Of a stretch of 64,000 nt of DNA, positions 36,043 to 48,430 are shown one piece after another (position 1 is the stretch's first letter; each line of letters opens with the position of its first letter). The notes under the pieces are model-generated. The model did not search any database, was not told the origin of the DNA, and saw only the letters and a list, made by a program, of their open reading frames with translations. The DNA comes from Orientallactaga sibirica (taxonomy: Eukaryota > Chordata > Mammalia > Rodentia > Dipodidae). The DNA is taken from positions 3,513,501-3,577,500 of the forward strand of contig JAEOAD010000888.1 of the NCBI GenBank assembly GCA_036365145.1. The letters run 5' to 3'. Both the position numbers and the translations under genes were made by a program.

Positions 36043-39000
36043 ATGGTGAGTAAGGATCCTCTCTACTACTGGCCAAATCCCTTAGCCTCAGGGAAGCTTC
36101 ACCCTTCAAAAAGACAGTGGCTACTTCCTAGTCCAACAAAAAATTAAAAATATAAAAGCTGGGTTGGAAGGATGACTTAGTGGTTAAGGCGCTAGCATGC
36201 AAAGCTAAAAGACCCAGGTTCAATTCCCCAGGACCTATGTAAGCAGGATACACGAGGTGGAATAGTGCCTTCTCTCTCTCTTTGTCTTTGTCTCTCTCTC
36301 TCTTTTTTGTTTTGTTTTGTTTTTTCGAGATAGAGTCTCACTCTAGACCAGACTGACCTGGAACGCACTATGTAGTCTCAGGGTGGCCTCAAACTCACTT
36401 TGATTCTCCTACCTCTGCCTCCTGAGTGCTGGGATTAAAGGCATGAGCCACTACGCCCAGTTCTCTCTCAAATATAAATTTAAAAATATATATGGAAGCT
36501 CTCTTTCAGGCTGGAGAGATGGCTTAGCCTTTAAGGTGTTTGCCTGCAAAGCCAAAGGATCCAGGTTGAACTCCCCAGGACCCACATAAGCCAGATGTAC
36601 AAAGGGGCGTGTATGTCTAGAGTTCGTTTGCAGTGTCTGGATGCCCTGAGCACCCATTCTCTATCTGCCTCTTTCTCTCTCCTTCTCTCTCTCTCAAATA
36701 AATAAAAATATTTTTAAAAAGAAAGCTCTCTTTCATGGTATCCTTAATGGAAAGCTAACAGATAGAGGGATAGCTTAAAGGACTTGATCAAGAGTAATAT
36801 GCTCATCAGCTCATGTCAGCCCCATCCCTTCCTCTACTCTTTCTGCCTAAAGTCCTTTGTTACCAATCAGATGATTACCATTTCCAGTTTATTAATAAGA
36901 AAGTACAGGTCTGACTGGGTAATTGAATGGGTCAGAGAGACACAGCAAGTGTGGCACTCCAAGGAGACCAGCTGAGGGAACCAAGAAGGGCACTTGTTAG
37001 GCTGGATGGACGGAGTCAGATGCTACAGACAAGAATTAGGGAGGAATATAACCAAAATAAGCACCTTAGCCAAGAGATGCCAAGAGGGTTAGAGTCACTT
37101 TACAGGAAGGGATTCAAAGAGCTGTGGATCTTGTCAGGCATGGTGATGCATGCCTGTAGTTCCAGCTACCTTCAAGGCTAAAAAGGGAGAATCACTTGAG
37201 CCCAGGAGTGCAAGGCCAGCATGAGCAGCATACTGAGACCCAAAAGGGGCGAAAAAAGGCCTGGTGTGGTTGCACATGCCTTTAATCCCAGCACTATGAA
37301 AGCAGACGTAGGAGGATCATTGTGAGTTCAAGGCCAGCCTTGGGACTATAGAGTGAGTTCCAGGTCAGTCTGGGCTAGAGTAAAACCCTACCTCAAGCCA
37401 GGTATGGTGGTGCGTTCCTTTTAATCCCAGCCCTTGGGAGGCTGAGGTAGGAAGATTGCCATGAGTTTGAGACCACCCTGAGACTACGTAGTGAATTCCA
37501 GGTCAGCCTTGGTTAGAGCAAGACCCTACCTTTAAAAGTTAAAAGGGAGAGAGGGAGAAAAAGGAAAGGAAAGAAAAGGAAAGGAGAAGAGAAGAGAGGA
37601 AAGGAGAGGGGAGGGGAGGGGAGGGGAGGGGAGGGGAGGGGAGGGAAGGGAAGGGAAGGGAAGGGAAGGGAAGGGAAGGGAAGGGAAGGAAAGGAAAGGA
37701 AAGGAAAGGAAAGGAAAGGAAAGGAAAGGAAAGGAAAGGAAAGGAAAGGAGAACAAAAAAAGGAGAAACTAGGAAAGAGGAGCTAGGGATGTAGCTCAGT
37801 TAGCAGGGAGCTTGCCTAGCATATATGAAGCCTTGGATTCAATTCCCATTACCCCATAAAATCAGGTATGGCATTGCATACCTGTAATCACACTTGGGAG
37901 GTAGAGATAGGAGAATCAGAAGTTCAAGGTCATCCTCAGAGACCCTGTCTCAAAAATAAAAGAAAGGGCTGCAGATATGGCTTAGCAGTTAAAGCACCTG
38001 AGTGCAAAGCCTAAGGACCCATCTTCAACTCTCCAGGTACCACATAAACAAAATAAAATAAAATAATAAAAGAAAAGTTGCAGCCAGATGTAGTGGTGCA
38101 TGCCTTTAATCCCAGTGAGTTCCAGGTCAGCCTGGGCTAAAGTGAGACTCTAAGTGGGGGATGGAGACTGGGTCTAAATTCATACCCCCGGAGAGAGGTG
38201 CCAGGACTGGTCTGCTCACCCCTCACTCCCCACCCTACAGGCACCCAAAAAGGCCAAGAGGAGGGCAGGAGCAGAGGGCAGCTCCAATGTCTTCTCCATG
38301 TTTGACCAGACTCAGATCCAGGAGTTCAAGGAGGTGAGACTGAAGGCTAAGGAGAGGCACCTCGGCCACCCTCCTCCCTGGAATGTGCACCTGTTGGTCA
38401 GAGGGTTTAGAATTTCTTCTTCCTCTCCCAGCTTGGGGTGGAAGGGAACAGCTGGCTGAGGGCCAGAATCTGATCTGCCTGGGGCAGGAATGCTGAAGCC
38501 ATGGGGACTATGAGGGACTTCATCTGTCCCCGCCCCTGCCCTCTCCACAGGCTTTTACTGTAATTGACCAGAACCGAGATGGCATTATTGACAAGGAGGA
38601 CCTTCGGGACACCTTTGCAGCCATGGGTGAGCCTCCAACTCCCATTCACAAATACTCAAAGTTGTAGTGTCTGGTGAGAATTCAGTGGCTTTGAGCCTCA
38701 AGACTACCCAGCTAAGTGTAGATGAATTGGATGGTCTAAGTTTATGGGAAGCAGAGTGCTGGCCCCCAAGACCCAGTTTCCTGCTTCTTCCACACTATCC
38801 AGGGCGCCTCAATGTGAAGAATGAGGAGCTTGACGCCATGATGAAGGAAGCCAGTGGTCCCATCAACTTCACTGTCTTCCTGACCATGTTTGGGGAAAAG
38901 CTCAAGGGTGAGTGAGATATTCAGAGTTCAAGCCCCTATTGTCCCTTCCAAAACGCTCAGGGACTAGTGGACTCATGTGGTCTCTGACACCTTAGGTGCC

Positions 39001-39716
39001 GACCCTGAGGATGTGATCACCGGAGCCTTCAAGGTCCTGGACCCTGAGGGGAAGGGCACCATCAAGAAGCAGTTGTGAGTGACTCCCTACAGTTTCTCCC
39101 ACACAGAGAAAGGCTCCTTAAGTTCCTACCAAGGATTGGAAGTTGCCAGAATAAAGGAGAAATAAGGACTGAGTGACAGGAGTACATTATACAGCAAATA
39201 GGGGGACAACACCAAGAGGGCAGGGTTGGCGAGATGGCTTAGAGGTTAAGGCACTTGCCTGCAAAGCCAAAGGACCCAAGTTCGATTCCCCAGGACCCAC
39301 ATAAGCCAGATGTACAAGGTGGAGCATGTCTGGAGTTCGTTTGCAGTGACTGAAGGCCCTGGTGTGCCCATTCTTTCTATCTGCCTCTCTAACTCGCAAA
39401 TAAATTAATTTAATTAAATTAAAAGATTTTTTTTTTAAGCCAGGCATGGTGGCACACACCTGGGAGGCCGAGGTAGGAGTTCGAGGTCAACCTGAGACTA
39501 CAAAGTGAATTCCAGGTCGGCCTGGGCTCCAGTGAGACTACCTCGAAAAACCTTTTAAAAAAAAAGAGGGCAAAGCCGGGCGTGGTGGCGCACGCCTTTA
39601 ATCCCAGCACTCGGGAGGCAGAGGTGGGAGGATCGCTGAGAGTTCGAGGCCACCCTGAGACTACATGGTTAATTCCAGGTCAGCCTGGACCAGAGTGAAA
39701 CCCTACCTCGAAAAAC

Positions 39717-39765
<49 letters not shown>

Positions 39766-40133
39766 GCAGGCAGGAGTGCTTAAGAGACCAGTGAGATTTG
39801 GAGCAGTCTTTCGGGGGGAGGGATGTTAACGGGAATTAAGTGAACAAGAGCAGGCAGAACTCAATCTCACCTCCCCCAATGTCACCTCTTCAGCCTGGAG
39901 GAGCTGCTTACCACGCAGTGTGACCGCTTTTCCCAGGAGGAGGTGAGTGGGAAGGGCTGGAAGGGAAGGGGCTAAGGGTAGGGGGCGCTCCAGGACTGAT
40001 TGAACATACCCGGGCAACTTTCCTCCAGATCAAGAACATGTGGGCAGCCTTCCCTCCAGATGTGGGCGGCAACGTAGACTACAAGAACATCTGCTATGTC
40101 ATCACGCACGGTGACGCCAAGGACCAGGAGTAG
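36043..40133 (+). CDS. MYLPF: Fast skeletal muscle myosin regulatory light chain
   Basis: MYLPF binds the IQ-type neck helix of fast skeletal myosin heavy chain and tunes cross-bridge activity in the sarcomere. Coding exons: 36043-36045 (ATG alone), 38241-38333, 38551-38626, 38803-38907, 38996-39074, 39894-39942 and 40029-40133. All junctions are GT-AG, phases agree, and the total is 510 nt for 169 residues, the usual family length. The N-terminus is basic (APKKAKRR) with Ser15/Ser16 at the kinase target site. EF-hand 1 has a full Ca/Mg loop at residues 38-49 ([12 protein letters not shown]). Later EF-hand copies lack canonical loops, as usual. The end is GDAKDQE. No damage is seen. Confidence 0.98.
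36046..38240. repeat. MYLPF intron 1: SINEs, purine tract, ID element
   Basis: B2 copies (+) lie near 36160-36300, 36508-36715 and 37965-38045. A B1 (-) lies at 36326-36462. B1 copies (+) lie at 37255-37390, 37395-37530, 37862-37960 and 38088-38155. An Alu/FAM-like 7SL fragment with 'cacttgagcccaggag' lies near 37130-37240. An ID-like element (+) lies at 37780-37860. Bases 36720-37125 are unique. Confidence 0.75.
37545..37755 (+). repeat. Long purine simple repeat (GGGGA/GGGAA/GGAAA)n
   Basis: Nearly uninterrupted purines run for about 200 bp in three successive pentamer phases: 'ggaga/gggga', then 'gggaa', then 'ggaaa'. The step changes suggest slippage from neighbouring variants. It follows the A-rich tail of a B1. 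Mirror-symmetric purine tracts can form triplex DNA. Confidence 0.9.
39225..39762 (+). repeat. MYLPF intron 5 SINEs
   Basis: A B2 (39225-39420) is followed by a truncated B1 (39437-39555) and a B1 (39570-39715) ending in a run of more than 40 A residues (about 39718-39761). Such a long pure A tail points to a recent insertion, or to a length uncertain in the assembly. Confidence 0.85.
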
Positions 40134-40190
40134 AGGACCCTCTTATGTCTCTTAAGGTTTCCTGCCAGTCCGACTCCCACCCCGACTCCC

Positions 40191-40196
40191 AATAAA
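40191..40196 (+). terminator. MYLPF: MYLPF poly(A) signal AATAAA
   Basis: AATAAA lies 58 bp after the stop codon, followed by a T/G-rich 'tggtctttgtttctta', the usual downstream element. The 3' UTR is therefore about 75-85 bases. Confidence 0.85.
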
Positions 40197-40385
40197 ATTC
40201 AAATGGTCTTTGTTTCTTATTGGTGGCAATTTCAGTATGTTTATGCGGGAGGGACTCAGGTACGCGGCTAAAACACTACCCAACCAAGAAGGGAATTTCC
40301 AACGAATGAATCGTAGCCAAGAGCTCAGAATGGGGTTAGCTCCAACGGCTGGAAAAAGAAGATCCCAAGCCTCAGAGAAGCTATT

Positions 40386-40391
40386 TTTATT
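40386..40391 (-). terminator. SEPTIN1: SEPTIN1 poly(A) signal AATAAA
   Basis: The plus strand reads 'tttatt', giving AATAAA on the minus strand, about 270 bp after the SEPTIN1 stop. It faces the MYLPF signal across 189 bp. Confidence 0.7.
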
Positions 40392-40661
40392 GAAGAGTTT
40401 AGATGAAGAGGCACCAGATTGAAGAGGGGAATCAGGAGGTGGGCTGGAGACCCTCCCTTCCGGGAGAATGGATGCAGGAGGGACCGAGGGAGGGGCGACA
40501 AATTCCAGTTTTGTTGTTTGTTTTTATTTTTTTTTTCTTTTTTTTGCGGGGGGCAAGGGCTAAGGGCGAGCCTACCCCCTGGGGAGCCTAAAGCCCGGGT
40601 ATTGGCTAAGAGATAGGCTGACGGTGGGGCAGACGGAAGACAAGGCGGTGGCAGGAGGTCT

Positions 40662-43600
40662 TCAAAGAGCGTCCGACTGCTCGCCCTGAGCCTGGCCTTG
40701 CTGCATCTGGGCTTGCATCTTCTCGAGCATCTCTTGCATACGGCGCAGCTGTGCAGGGCGAGAGTTCAGGCAGTGGGATCAGGAAAGGTCAGAACCCTCA
40801 AAGAGGACCTAGGGCGTTGGTTGGAAGGGAAGACAGGTGCTTGCTCACCTCCTCGTCCTTTTCGCGGATCAACTTCTCCGTTTCGGCCAGAGGCAGCATG
40901 GGCAGCGGGATCTCTGTGGCGCTCTGGCGGGAAAGCTTGCTAAGGGGTAGCGGAAGGGAAACGGAATCGGAAATGATGAGTCAGAGCTTGGGATAAATTT
41001 GGGGTCCAAGAGGCGGGGCTACATTCAGGAGGTTAGGGCCGGAGGTCAAGTGTATAAGATCTGAGAGGTCAAGGGTGGAAGAAAGCAGGGACAATCTGGA
41101 AGGCTGATTCTAGTGTGGTGCCTTGGAAGCATCAAAACACTCTGCCAGTCCTCACCTGCGGCTGGCTCGAGCCCCAGGTCGAGCAAGGCTCTGTAGGCAG
41201 CGAGCTCGGTAACCCTCATAGAGCAGGTCGTGTGTCACCTCTTTCAAGTCCTGAAGGTGTGTCTGCACCAGCATTCGTCTCAGGTTCAGGAAATCGCAGT
41301 GATGTGGATTCTCCACTAGAGGGAGGACCAGCCGAGCTTTGCATTCAACCCCACCCTCAGGGGGCTTCCCGTGGGAGTACTGCTGCTTTTCTGAAGTGAG
41401 GGTCCTCGGTTTGCAGTCCAAAGGCCCCCATTTTTGGGGGGAGGAGGGGTCCGAGGTAGGGTCTCACTCTAGCTCAGGCTGACGTAGAATTCACTAATGT
41501 AGTCTCAGCGTGGCCTCCACAGTAATCATCCTATCTCTGCTTCCTAAGTGCTGGGATTAAAATGTGCACTACCACGCCCAGCTTTGAACCCTTTCTTTTG
41601 ACCCCTAGGAACTCTCAAAACCACAGCCCACCTTAGCTTCACATACTGGGTACAGTCTGGGGTCCTCACTGGCCTTAGAATGCAGGCCTGGCCTTACCCT
41701 CCACAGTACCCCAGGAGTAGCAGCGTCCCCTCACTGGTCTGGTTCCACCGTCTCTCACCACCTTGGTTGAACCCACGACTGCGAAAGGGATGCTTTCCTA
41801 AAGAAAGGGGGTCAGGAGTTGGCCCCTCCTAGGCAGAAACCTGCCCATCCATCTACTTCCTGCTTCTCTCTCTGTCCCTTCCTCCTCCTCTCACACCTTC
41901 ATCTCTGCGTCCTGCTTCTTGAAGTCTTCATCCTCATCAGAGTCACATTCTGGGAACTGGTAGATGTTGATCTCTTCCTCCTTCAACTGATCCCGGATCT
42001 CAGAGGAGAAAGATACAGAGGGGAAGTTATGACCAACTGAGTGGCACTGAGTGATCAGAGAGGAAGATGTGGAAGACAGGAATAGTGAAAGATGGACATA
42101 CAAGATGAACAAAACCAAATTCTCAGAGACATGCTGGTGAGAAATGAAGAAAGATGGAACAGACATCAAATGACCAGGAGAGACATAAGTGGGAAACAGA
42201 GCTGAAGACTGATAGGGAGTCATCAGTGTCACACGACCAGAGAGAAGTCAGAGCCGTGGAGCCCATTCCCTTTTCTTCAGACAGGCCTAGCCAAGCATCT
42301 AGCACCAGGGCTGCATTGCCACCCTGTTAACACTGACAAAGAAGCAAGCAGTCTGGCTTCATTATGAGCCTTTAAGGACTTGGGTACTTGTGGCAGGTTT
42401 ATAACCACTTTCCTTAGAAAATTTCCCACAATCAAGCCAGATACCTCGTGCTCCAAAAAGGCCCACCACCCTACGACCACAGAAGTCAAAGCTAAGATGA
42501 CGTTTGGATATGAATTTTGGCTTCACTTGGTGTCAAAGGTCCATACCTTCTGCTTGAGGGCCTGAGTTTCCTTAGGCATCAGGGCATCCGCTTTACCAAT
42601 GACTGGGATGATGTTGACTTTCTCATGCACTGCCCGGAGGAAGGCCACATCTAGGGGCCGCAGCCTGCACCCAGGGATTGATCAGGATCTATCTCCAGGG
42701 TGCAGAGGCTTCCCCAGTCACCCAACCACCCAACCCCAGGGTGTCTTCCAGACCCCCGGCCGAAGGGTGAGATGAAGTAGAGGCAACAGTGGACTCTGGA
42801 GTCTTGGATGTTCTTCCGATTCAGGCCACTCTCATCTCTAAGATACTGCTCAAATTGCTCCTCAATGAAGTGTACCACAGGCAGCCAGCTGGGGTGTAGG
42901 AAAGCACGTGCAGTCAGAGATCAGAGGCCATAAGACAAGGGAGGGGATAAGGCTAGCCATGACTATGGAGTGCAAATTACTTCTTTCACCTCTAACCAAG
43001 GATGGCAAGGACATAGATAAGACATCAAGAAATCCAGTGTGGGCTGGAGGGATTGCTTAGTGGTTAAGGCACTTGCCTGCAAAGCCAAAGGACCCTGGTT
43101 CAACTCCCCAGGACTCACGTAAACCAGATGAAGCCAGATGCACAAGGGGGTACACACATCTGGAGTTTATTTGCAGTGGTTGGAGGCTCTGGTGCACCCA
43201 TTCTCTCTCTCTGTACCTGCCTACCTCTGTATCTCTCTCTTTCAAATACATAAAAATAAAATATTAAATAAAAAAGAAAAAAGAAACTCAGTGTGGTGGT
43301 GCACACCTTTAATCCCAGCTTGGGAAACAGAGGTAGGAGGATTGCTGTGAGCTTGAGGCCACCCTGAGACTACATAGTGAATTTCAGGTCAGCCTGAGTA
43401 AGAGTGAGACCCTACCTAGAAAAAAAAAAAAAAAAAAAGCCGGGCATGGTGGCGCATGCCTTTAATCCCAGCACTCAGGAGGCAGAGGTAGGAGGATCGC
43501 CATGAGTTCAAGGCCACTCTGAGACTACATAGTTAATTCCAGGTCAGCCTGGGCCAGAGTGAGACCCTACCTCGGAAAACCAAAAAAAAAAAAAAAAAAA

Positions 43601-44471
43601 AACTCTTTGGCTCATGCCTTTAATCCTAGGAGACTGAGGCAGGAAGACTACCATGAGCTAAAGGCCAACCTGGGCTACATAGTTTGAGGGTAGCCTGGGC
43701 TAATTTGAGACTGTTTTAACAACAACAAAAAATCTTTAGCAGGGTGTGATTGTGCACACCTTTAATCCCAGCACTCAGGAGGCAGAGGCAGAAAGATATC
43801 TGAGAGTTCAAGACCATCCTGAAACTACAGAGTGAATGCCAGATTAGTTAGGCCACAGTGAGACCCTATCTCAAAAAAACAAAAAATATATACTTTTTAA
43901 AAAATAAAACATCCTTAGACAGGGCAGAGAAATGGTTTTTAGCAGTTAAGGTACTTGCCTGAAAAGCCAAAGGACCCTGGTTCAATTCCCCAGGACCCAC
44001 ATAAGCCAGATGCACAAGGTGGTGCCTGTGTCTGGAGTTTGTTTGCAGTGGCCAAAGGCCCTGGTGTACCTATTCTTTTTCTTTCTGTCTCTCTATCTGC
44101 CTCTTCCCCCCCCCCTCACTCGCTCACTCAAATAAATGAATAAAAATAAGCCAGGCATGGTGGTGCATGCATTTAATCCCAGTTCTCGGGAGGCAGATGT
44201 AAGGAGGATCGACATGAGTTCAAGGCCACCCTGAGACTAGAGTGAATTCCAAGTCACAGCCTGAGCTAGCGTAAGACCTTCCTGGAAAAACCTAAATAAA
44301 TATATAAATAAATACATAAGTAAAAACAAAATATTTAAAAAAATTAGACAAGCCAGGCATGGCTCATACCTATAATCTCAGCAGGAGGATTTTAAATTTG
44401 AGGCCAGGCTTAGTAAGCTACATGGTGAATGTGAAGTGCTCTGAGGCACATAGAGAGACCATGTGTCAAAA

Positions 44472-44515
<44 letters not shown>

Positions 44516-44688
44516 AAAAGAAAGAAAGAAAGAAAGAGAGAGAGAAGCCCAGGCCAGACATGGTGGCACTCAATTTTTTAATCCCTGAAATTAAGAGGCT
44601 GAGGTAGAAAGATCATCATGAGTTCAGGGCCAGCCCAAGACTACAGAGTAAATTTAGGTTAGCCTGGGCTAGAGCAAGACTCTATCTC

Positions 44689-44723
<35 letters not shown>

Positions 44724-45848
44724 AGCCCAGGACCTAGGACACTTGGGGACCAGATACCAGATGGTTTTCAGAAACAGGTGCCTTCTTTTAAGTCAAAGAG
44801 CCAGAACAGACAATATTGTAACTGAATCCTTATCCTCCACAGAGTAACTGCTTTGAGAAGCATAAGCCCATTTCCCCTCCCCTCCTCACCAGTCTGAGCA
44901 GTCTACAGAGTCCCCAAATCCAGGCGTGTCCACCAAGGTCAGCTTCACCTTGATACCCCCTTCCTCTATCTCCACACCCCGGCGCTCGATGGTCAGAGTT
45001 TGTGTCAAGCGAGCTGTGGGGACAGAAAAAAGTTCCACACAGGGCTCTGTAACAGAACTCTTTTTCTTTCCAGCATTACAGCTGTCCCCACTTATTCAGG
45101 GGAACAGAAAGTTCCCTTAGAGAAAAGCAATGGCCACCCAAGCCTCCAGATGTAAACAAAAAGAATGTGCCAGGCATGGTGGTGCACGCCTTTAATCCCA
45201 GCACTCGGCAGGCAGAAGTAGGAGGATGGCCGAGAGTTCGAGGCCACCCTGAGACTACATAGTGAATTCCAGGTCAGCCTGAGCTACAGTGAGACCCTAC
45301 CTCGAAAAGCAAAAAGAAAAAAAGAAGAAGAAGAAATGAATGCAGCCAGGGGACCCAGGAAAAGGCCAAGAACAATATACAGAGGATTGGGGATCTTACC
45401 ACTGGCATCTAGCACCTGCCGATCCTCATAGAGGTTGGTGAGGAACAGACTGTTGATGAGGGTGGATTTCCCCAGGCCTGACTCCCCTGTGCACAGGACA
45501 GGCAGACTGGTCACATGAACAACAGGAACTCTTGAGGACATTTCCATCCCCAACTCCCTCCAGAACCCCCAGACCTGCCACCATGAGTGTGAAGTCAAAC
45601 CCCTTCTTGACAGACTTGCGGTGCAGCTGGTTGGGAAGGGCTGCAAAGCCCACATATTCCTTGTCCTGTGTGAGTGGGGGACAGAGGGACAATATGAGGC
45701 TCCTAGATGGGACAGGTAGGGCCCCACTACCACGAAAGCCTGAGGAGTAGGCAGTCAACTTGCCTGGATTCACCTTGGCCTGAGAAGGGTGTGGGGGAAG
45801 AAGACCTAGACCCAAATACTTGGGTTTATGGGCCCTAGAACTCACCAT
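40662..45848 (-). CDS. SEPTIN1: Septin 1, filament-forming GTPase
   Basis: SEPTIN1 is a GTP-binding cytoskeletal protein that joins hetero-oligomeric septin filaments. Coding exons (minus): 45846-45848 (ATG alone), 45575-45665, 45400-45486, 44890-45013, 42754-42888, 42547-42664, 41897-41998, 41698-41797, 41156-41315, 40849-40939 and 40662-40748. The sum is 1098 nt, 365 residues, close to the usual 367. Junctions are GT-AG; two donors read 'gtctgg'. A basic patch RKSVKKGF precedes the P-loop GESGLGKST (residues 32-40). The switch DTPG is at 89-92 and the base-recognition motif GKAD at 170-173. The septin-specific element spans exons 8-9 ([17 protein letters not shown]). The last two exons encode a coiled coil ([18 protein letters not shown]) ending QSDAL. 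The gene is intact. Confidence 0.97.
41455..41585 (-). repeat. B1-like SINE in SEPTIN1 intron
   Basis: The minus-strand B1 body runs from 'cgaggtagggtctcactc' to 'accacgcccagc'. It is somewhat diverged. Confidence 0.85.
42889..44889. repeat. SEPTIN1 intron with SINEs and microsatellites
   Basis: This is the longest SEPTIN1 intron. B2 copies (+) lie at 43043-43250 and 43920-44140. B1 copies (+) lie near 43288-43425, 43440-43600, 43605-43720 (old), 43740-43880, 44150-44300, 44350-44470 and 44548-44690. A (GAAA)n run spans 44468-44545, and a (GA)n run 44693-44720. Unique ends of the intron show nothing further. Confidence 0.8.
45171..45340 (+). repeat. B1-like SINE in SEPTIN1 intron 3
   Basis: A full-length plus-strand B1 begins 'gccaggcatggtggtgcac' and ends in an A/G-rich tail, between the exons at 44890-45013 and 45400-45486. 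Confidence 0.85.
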
Positions 45849-46130
45849 GGCTCTGCTAGCTGTCGCAGCACCTGGTATTGCTCCCCACTTCCTCTGATGG
45901 GGCAGGAAGTTGAATGCAGAAAACAAGGGGGAGGGGCAGTGCAGGAAGCTGAGATGTTCAAACTGGCCCAGATCAGAGACGTGGAAAAAACCAAGAGTTT
46001 CTAGCTCCTGGATATCTTTGCTTATCATGACCCCTCCATTCTCCACAATGTGACCCCATCACCATGGTGAGAGGAGGGGTATAGACAAAAAGGAAGAAAG
46101 CTGGCTATTCTTTTTTAAAAAAATATTTTA
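45849..46130 (-). promoter_or_regulatory. SEPTIN1: SEPTIN1 5' UTR and likely promoter
   Basis: This repeat-free DNA lies directly upstream of the ATG exon on the minus strand. It is bounded upstream by a B1 SINE at about 46135, so the core promoter should fall within it. No TATA box or CpG island is visible; the start site is not placed. Confidence 0.4.
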
Positions 46131-48187
46131 TTTGCTGGGTGTGGTGCCGTTCGCCTTTAATCCCAGCACTTGGGAGGCAGAGGTAGGAGGATTGCCTTGA
46201 GTTGGAGGCCACCAGGAGACTACATAGTTAATTCCAGGTCAGCCTGGGCCAAAGTGAGACCCTACCTCGACCCCCCCCCAAATTATTTATTTACTTAAGA
46301 AAGAAACAGACAGAGAATTGGGCACACCAGGGCCTCTAGCCACTGCAAACGAACTCCAGACGCAGGCACCACCTTGTACATCTGGTGTTATGTGGGTACT
46401 GGGGAAATCAATCTCAGGTCCTTGGGCTTTGCAGGCAAGCACCTTTACTGAGTTTTCTCTCCAGTATTCCCTCCCCCCATATGCTCTTTAACAAGTGTGA
46501 TGAGGGATTAACAAAAACAACAAAAAAGGGCCAGAGACATGATTTAGCAGTTAAGGTGCTTGCAGTCAAAGCCAAAGAACCCAGGCTTGATTCCCCAGTA
46601 CCCGCATAAAGCCAGATGCATAAGATGGCACATACATCTGGAGTGCGTTTGTGGTGGTTGGAGGCCCTGGTACACCCATTCTCTCCCTCTCCCTCTTTGT
46701 CTCTCTCTCAAATAAATAAATAAATAAATAAATAGATAGATAGATAGATAGATAGATAAATAAAAAAAATATTTTTAAAAAGAAAAAGCAGCGTGGCATG
46801 GTGGCGCATGCCTTTAATCCCAGCACTCCAGAGGCTGAGGTAGGAAAATCGAGGCTGAGGTAGGAAAATATCCTGGGTTTGAGGTTACCCTGAGAATATA
46901 TAGTGGATTCCAGGTCAGTCTGGGCTACAGTGATACTCTACCTCAAAAAAAAAAAAAAAAAAGCTGTCAGCTCTCAGGGTGTGACTGGACTAAAACCACA
47001 GTAAGATTAGATGTAGAAGGAGATACCAATTTTGTAGCTCATGCAATGGATTGAACTCACAGCTTTGGTTATAGGTATTAATTACCTTCTCGTTGCTGGG
47101 ACAAAATATCTCACAAAAATTATTTTGAGAAGCCGGGCATGGTGGTGCAGGCCTTTAATCTCAGCACTCAGGAGGCAAAGGTAGGAAAATTGCCATGAGT
47201 TGGATGCCACCCTGAGACTACATAGTGAATTCCAGGTCAGCCTAGGCTACCTGAGATCCTACCTCCAAAAAAAAAAAAAAAAAAAAAAGGGTTAGAGAGA
47301 TGGCTTAATGGTTGAGGCGCTTGCCTGCAAAGCCAAAGGACCAATATCCATGTAAGCCAGATGCACAAGGGGCGCATGCATCTGGAGTTTGCAGTGGCTA
47401 GAGGCCCTGGCACACCCATTCTCTGTCTATCTCCTCTCTATCTTGCTCTGCTTGCAAACGAATAAAGAAATAATAATAATAAAACTAAAAAAAAGTTATT
47501 TTGAGAGAGAAAGGGTTTATTTTAGCTTACAGTGAGGAAGGCAGGAGCTTGAAGCAGAGCTGGTCACATTCAGTTCACAGTGAGGAAGCAAGAGATCAAT
47601 GAACGCTGGGGCTCAGTTAGCTTTCTCATTTATTTATTTAAGAGAGAATGAGGTGGAGAAGAGAGAGAGACGGGGCGGAGAGAGAGAGAGAGAACGGGTA
47701 CACCAGGGCCTCTAGCCATTGCAGAAGAACGCCAGACAGACACCCTGTGCATGTGGGTACTGGGGAATTGAACTCTGCTCCTTAGGCTTTACAGGCAAGT
47801 GCCCTAACTGCTGAGCCATCTCTCCAGCCCAGCTTTTCTCTCTCTCTCTTTGGTTTTTCAAAGTAGGGTTGCTCTACCACAGGCTGATCTGGAATTCACT
47901 ATGTACTCTCAGGGTGGCCTTGAACTCATGGTGATTCTCCTACATCTGCCTGCCAAGTGCTGATATTAAAGGGGTCCACCACTATGCCAGGCTTTCTCTC
48001 TCTCTTTAAAATATTTTATTTTAGCTGGGCGTGGTGGCGCACGCCATTAATCCCAGCACTTGGGAGGCAGAGGTAGGAGGATTGCTGAGAGTTCAAGGCC
48101 ATCCTGAGACTACATAGTTAATTCCAGGTCAGCCTGGACCAGAGTGAGACCCTACCTCGCAAAACCAAAAAATATATATATTTTTTT

Positions 48188-48222
<35 letters not shown>

Positions 48223-48430
48223 TTTGAGAGAGAGATACAGAAATAGGCAGGTAGAGAAAGAAAGGAGGATCTCACTCTAGCTCAGGCTGACCTGGAACTC
48301 ACTCTGTTGTCCCATAGCTCAGGCTACCTGGAACTCACTCTGTTGTCCCAGGCTGGCCTAGAACTCACATTGATCTTCCTACCCCTGCCTCCTGAATGCT
48401 GGGATTAAAGGCGTGCGCTACCACACCCAA
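46131..48430. repeat. SINE field upstream of SEPTIN1, interrupting a MaLR-type LTR
   Basis: B1 copies (+) lie at 46135-46275, 46795-46960, 47130-47275 and 48025-48170; (-) at 47850-47995 and 48260-48430. B2 copies lie at 46290-46470 (-), 46530-46720 (+), 47290-47480 (+) and 47620-47830 (-). Tetranucleotide runs (AAAT/GATA)n lie at 46708-46758 and (TTTA)n at 48185-48228. Between the SINEs lie pieces of an old minus-strand LTR: 'ctgggacaaaatatctca' near 47095, 'aaagggtttattttagctt' at 47505-47630, and 'accccagcccatggtatgg' near 48455-48500. These are related in reverse to the LTR at 11662. Confidence 0.65.

Noticed and set aside
44468..44545. Regularly spaced repeat resembling an array
   Set aside because: Simple (GAAA)n microsatellite with no spacers; not CRISPR, and the DNA is mammalian.
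45426..46046. Minus-strand open frame of 206 codons upstream of SEPTIN1 exon 2
   Set aside because: It runs through introns and 5' flank. The conserved septin start and splice sites lie in another frame.
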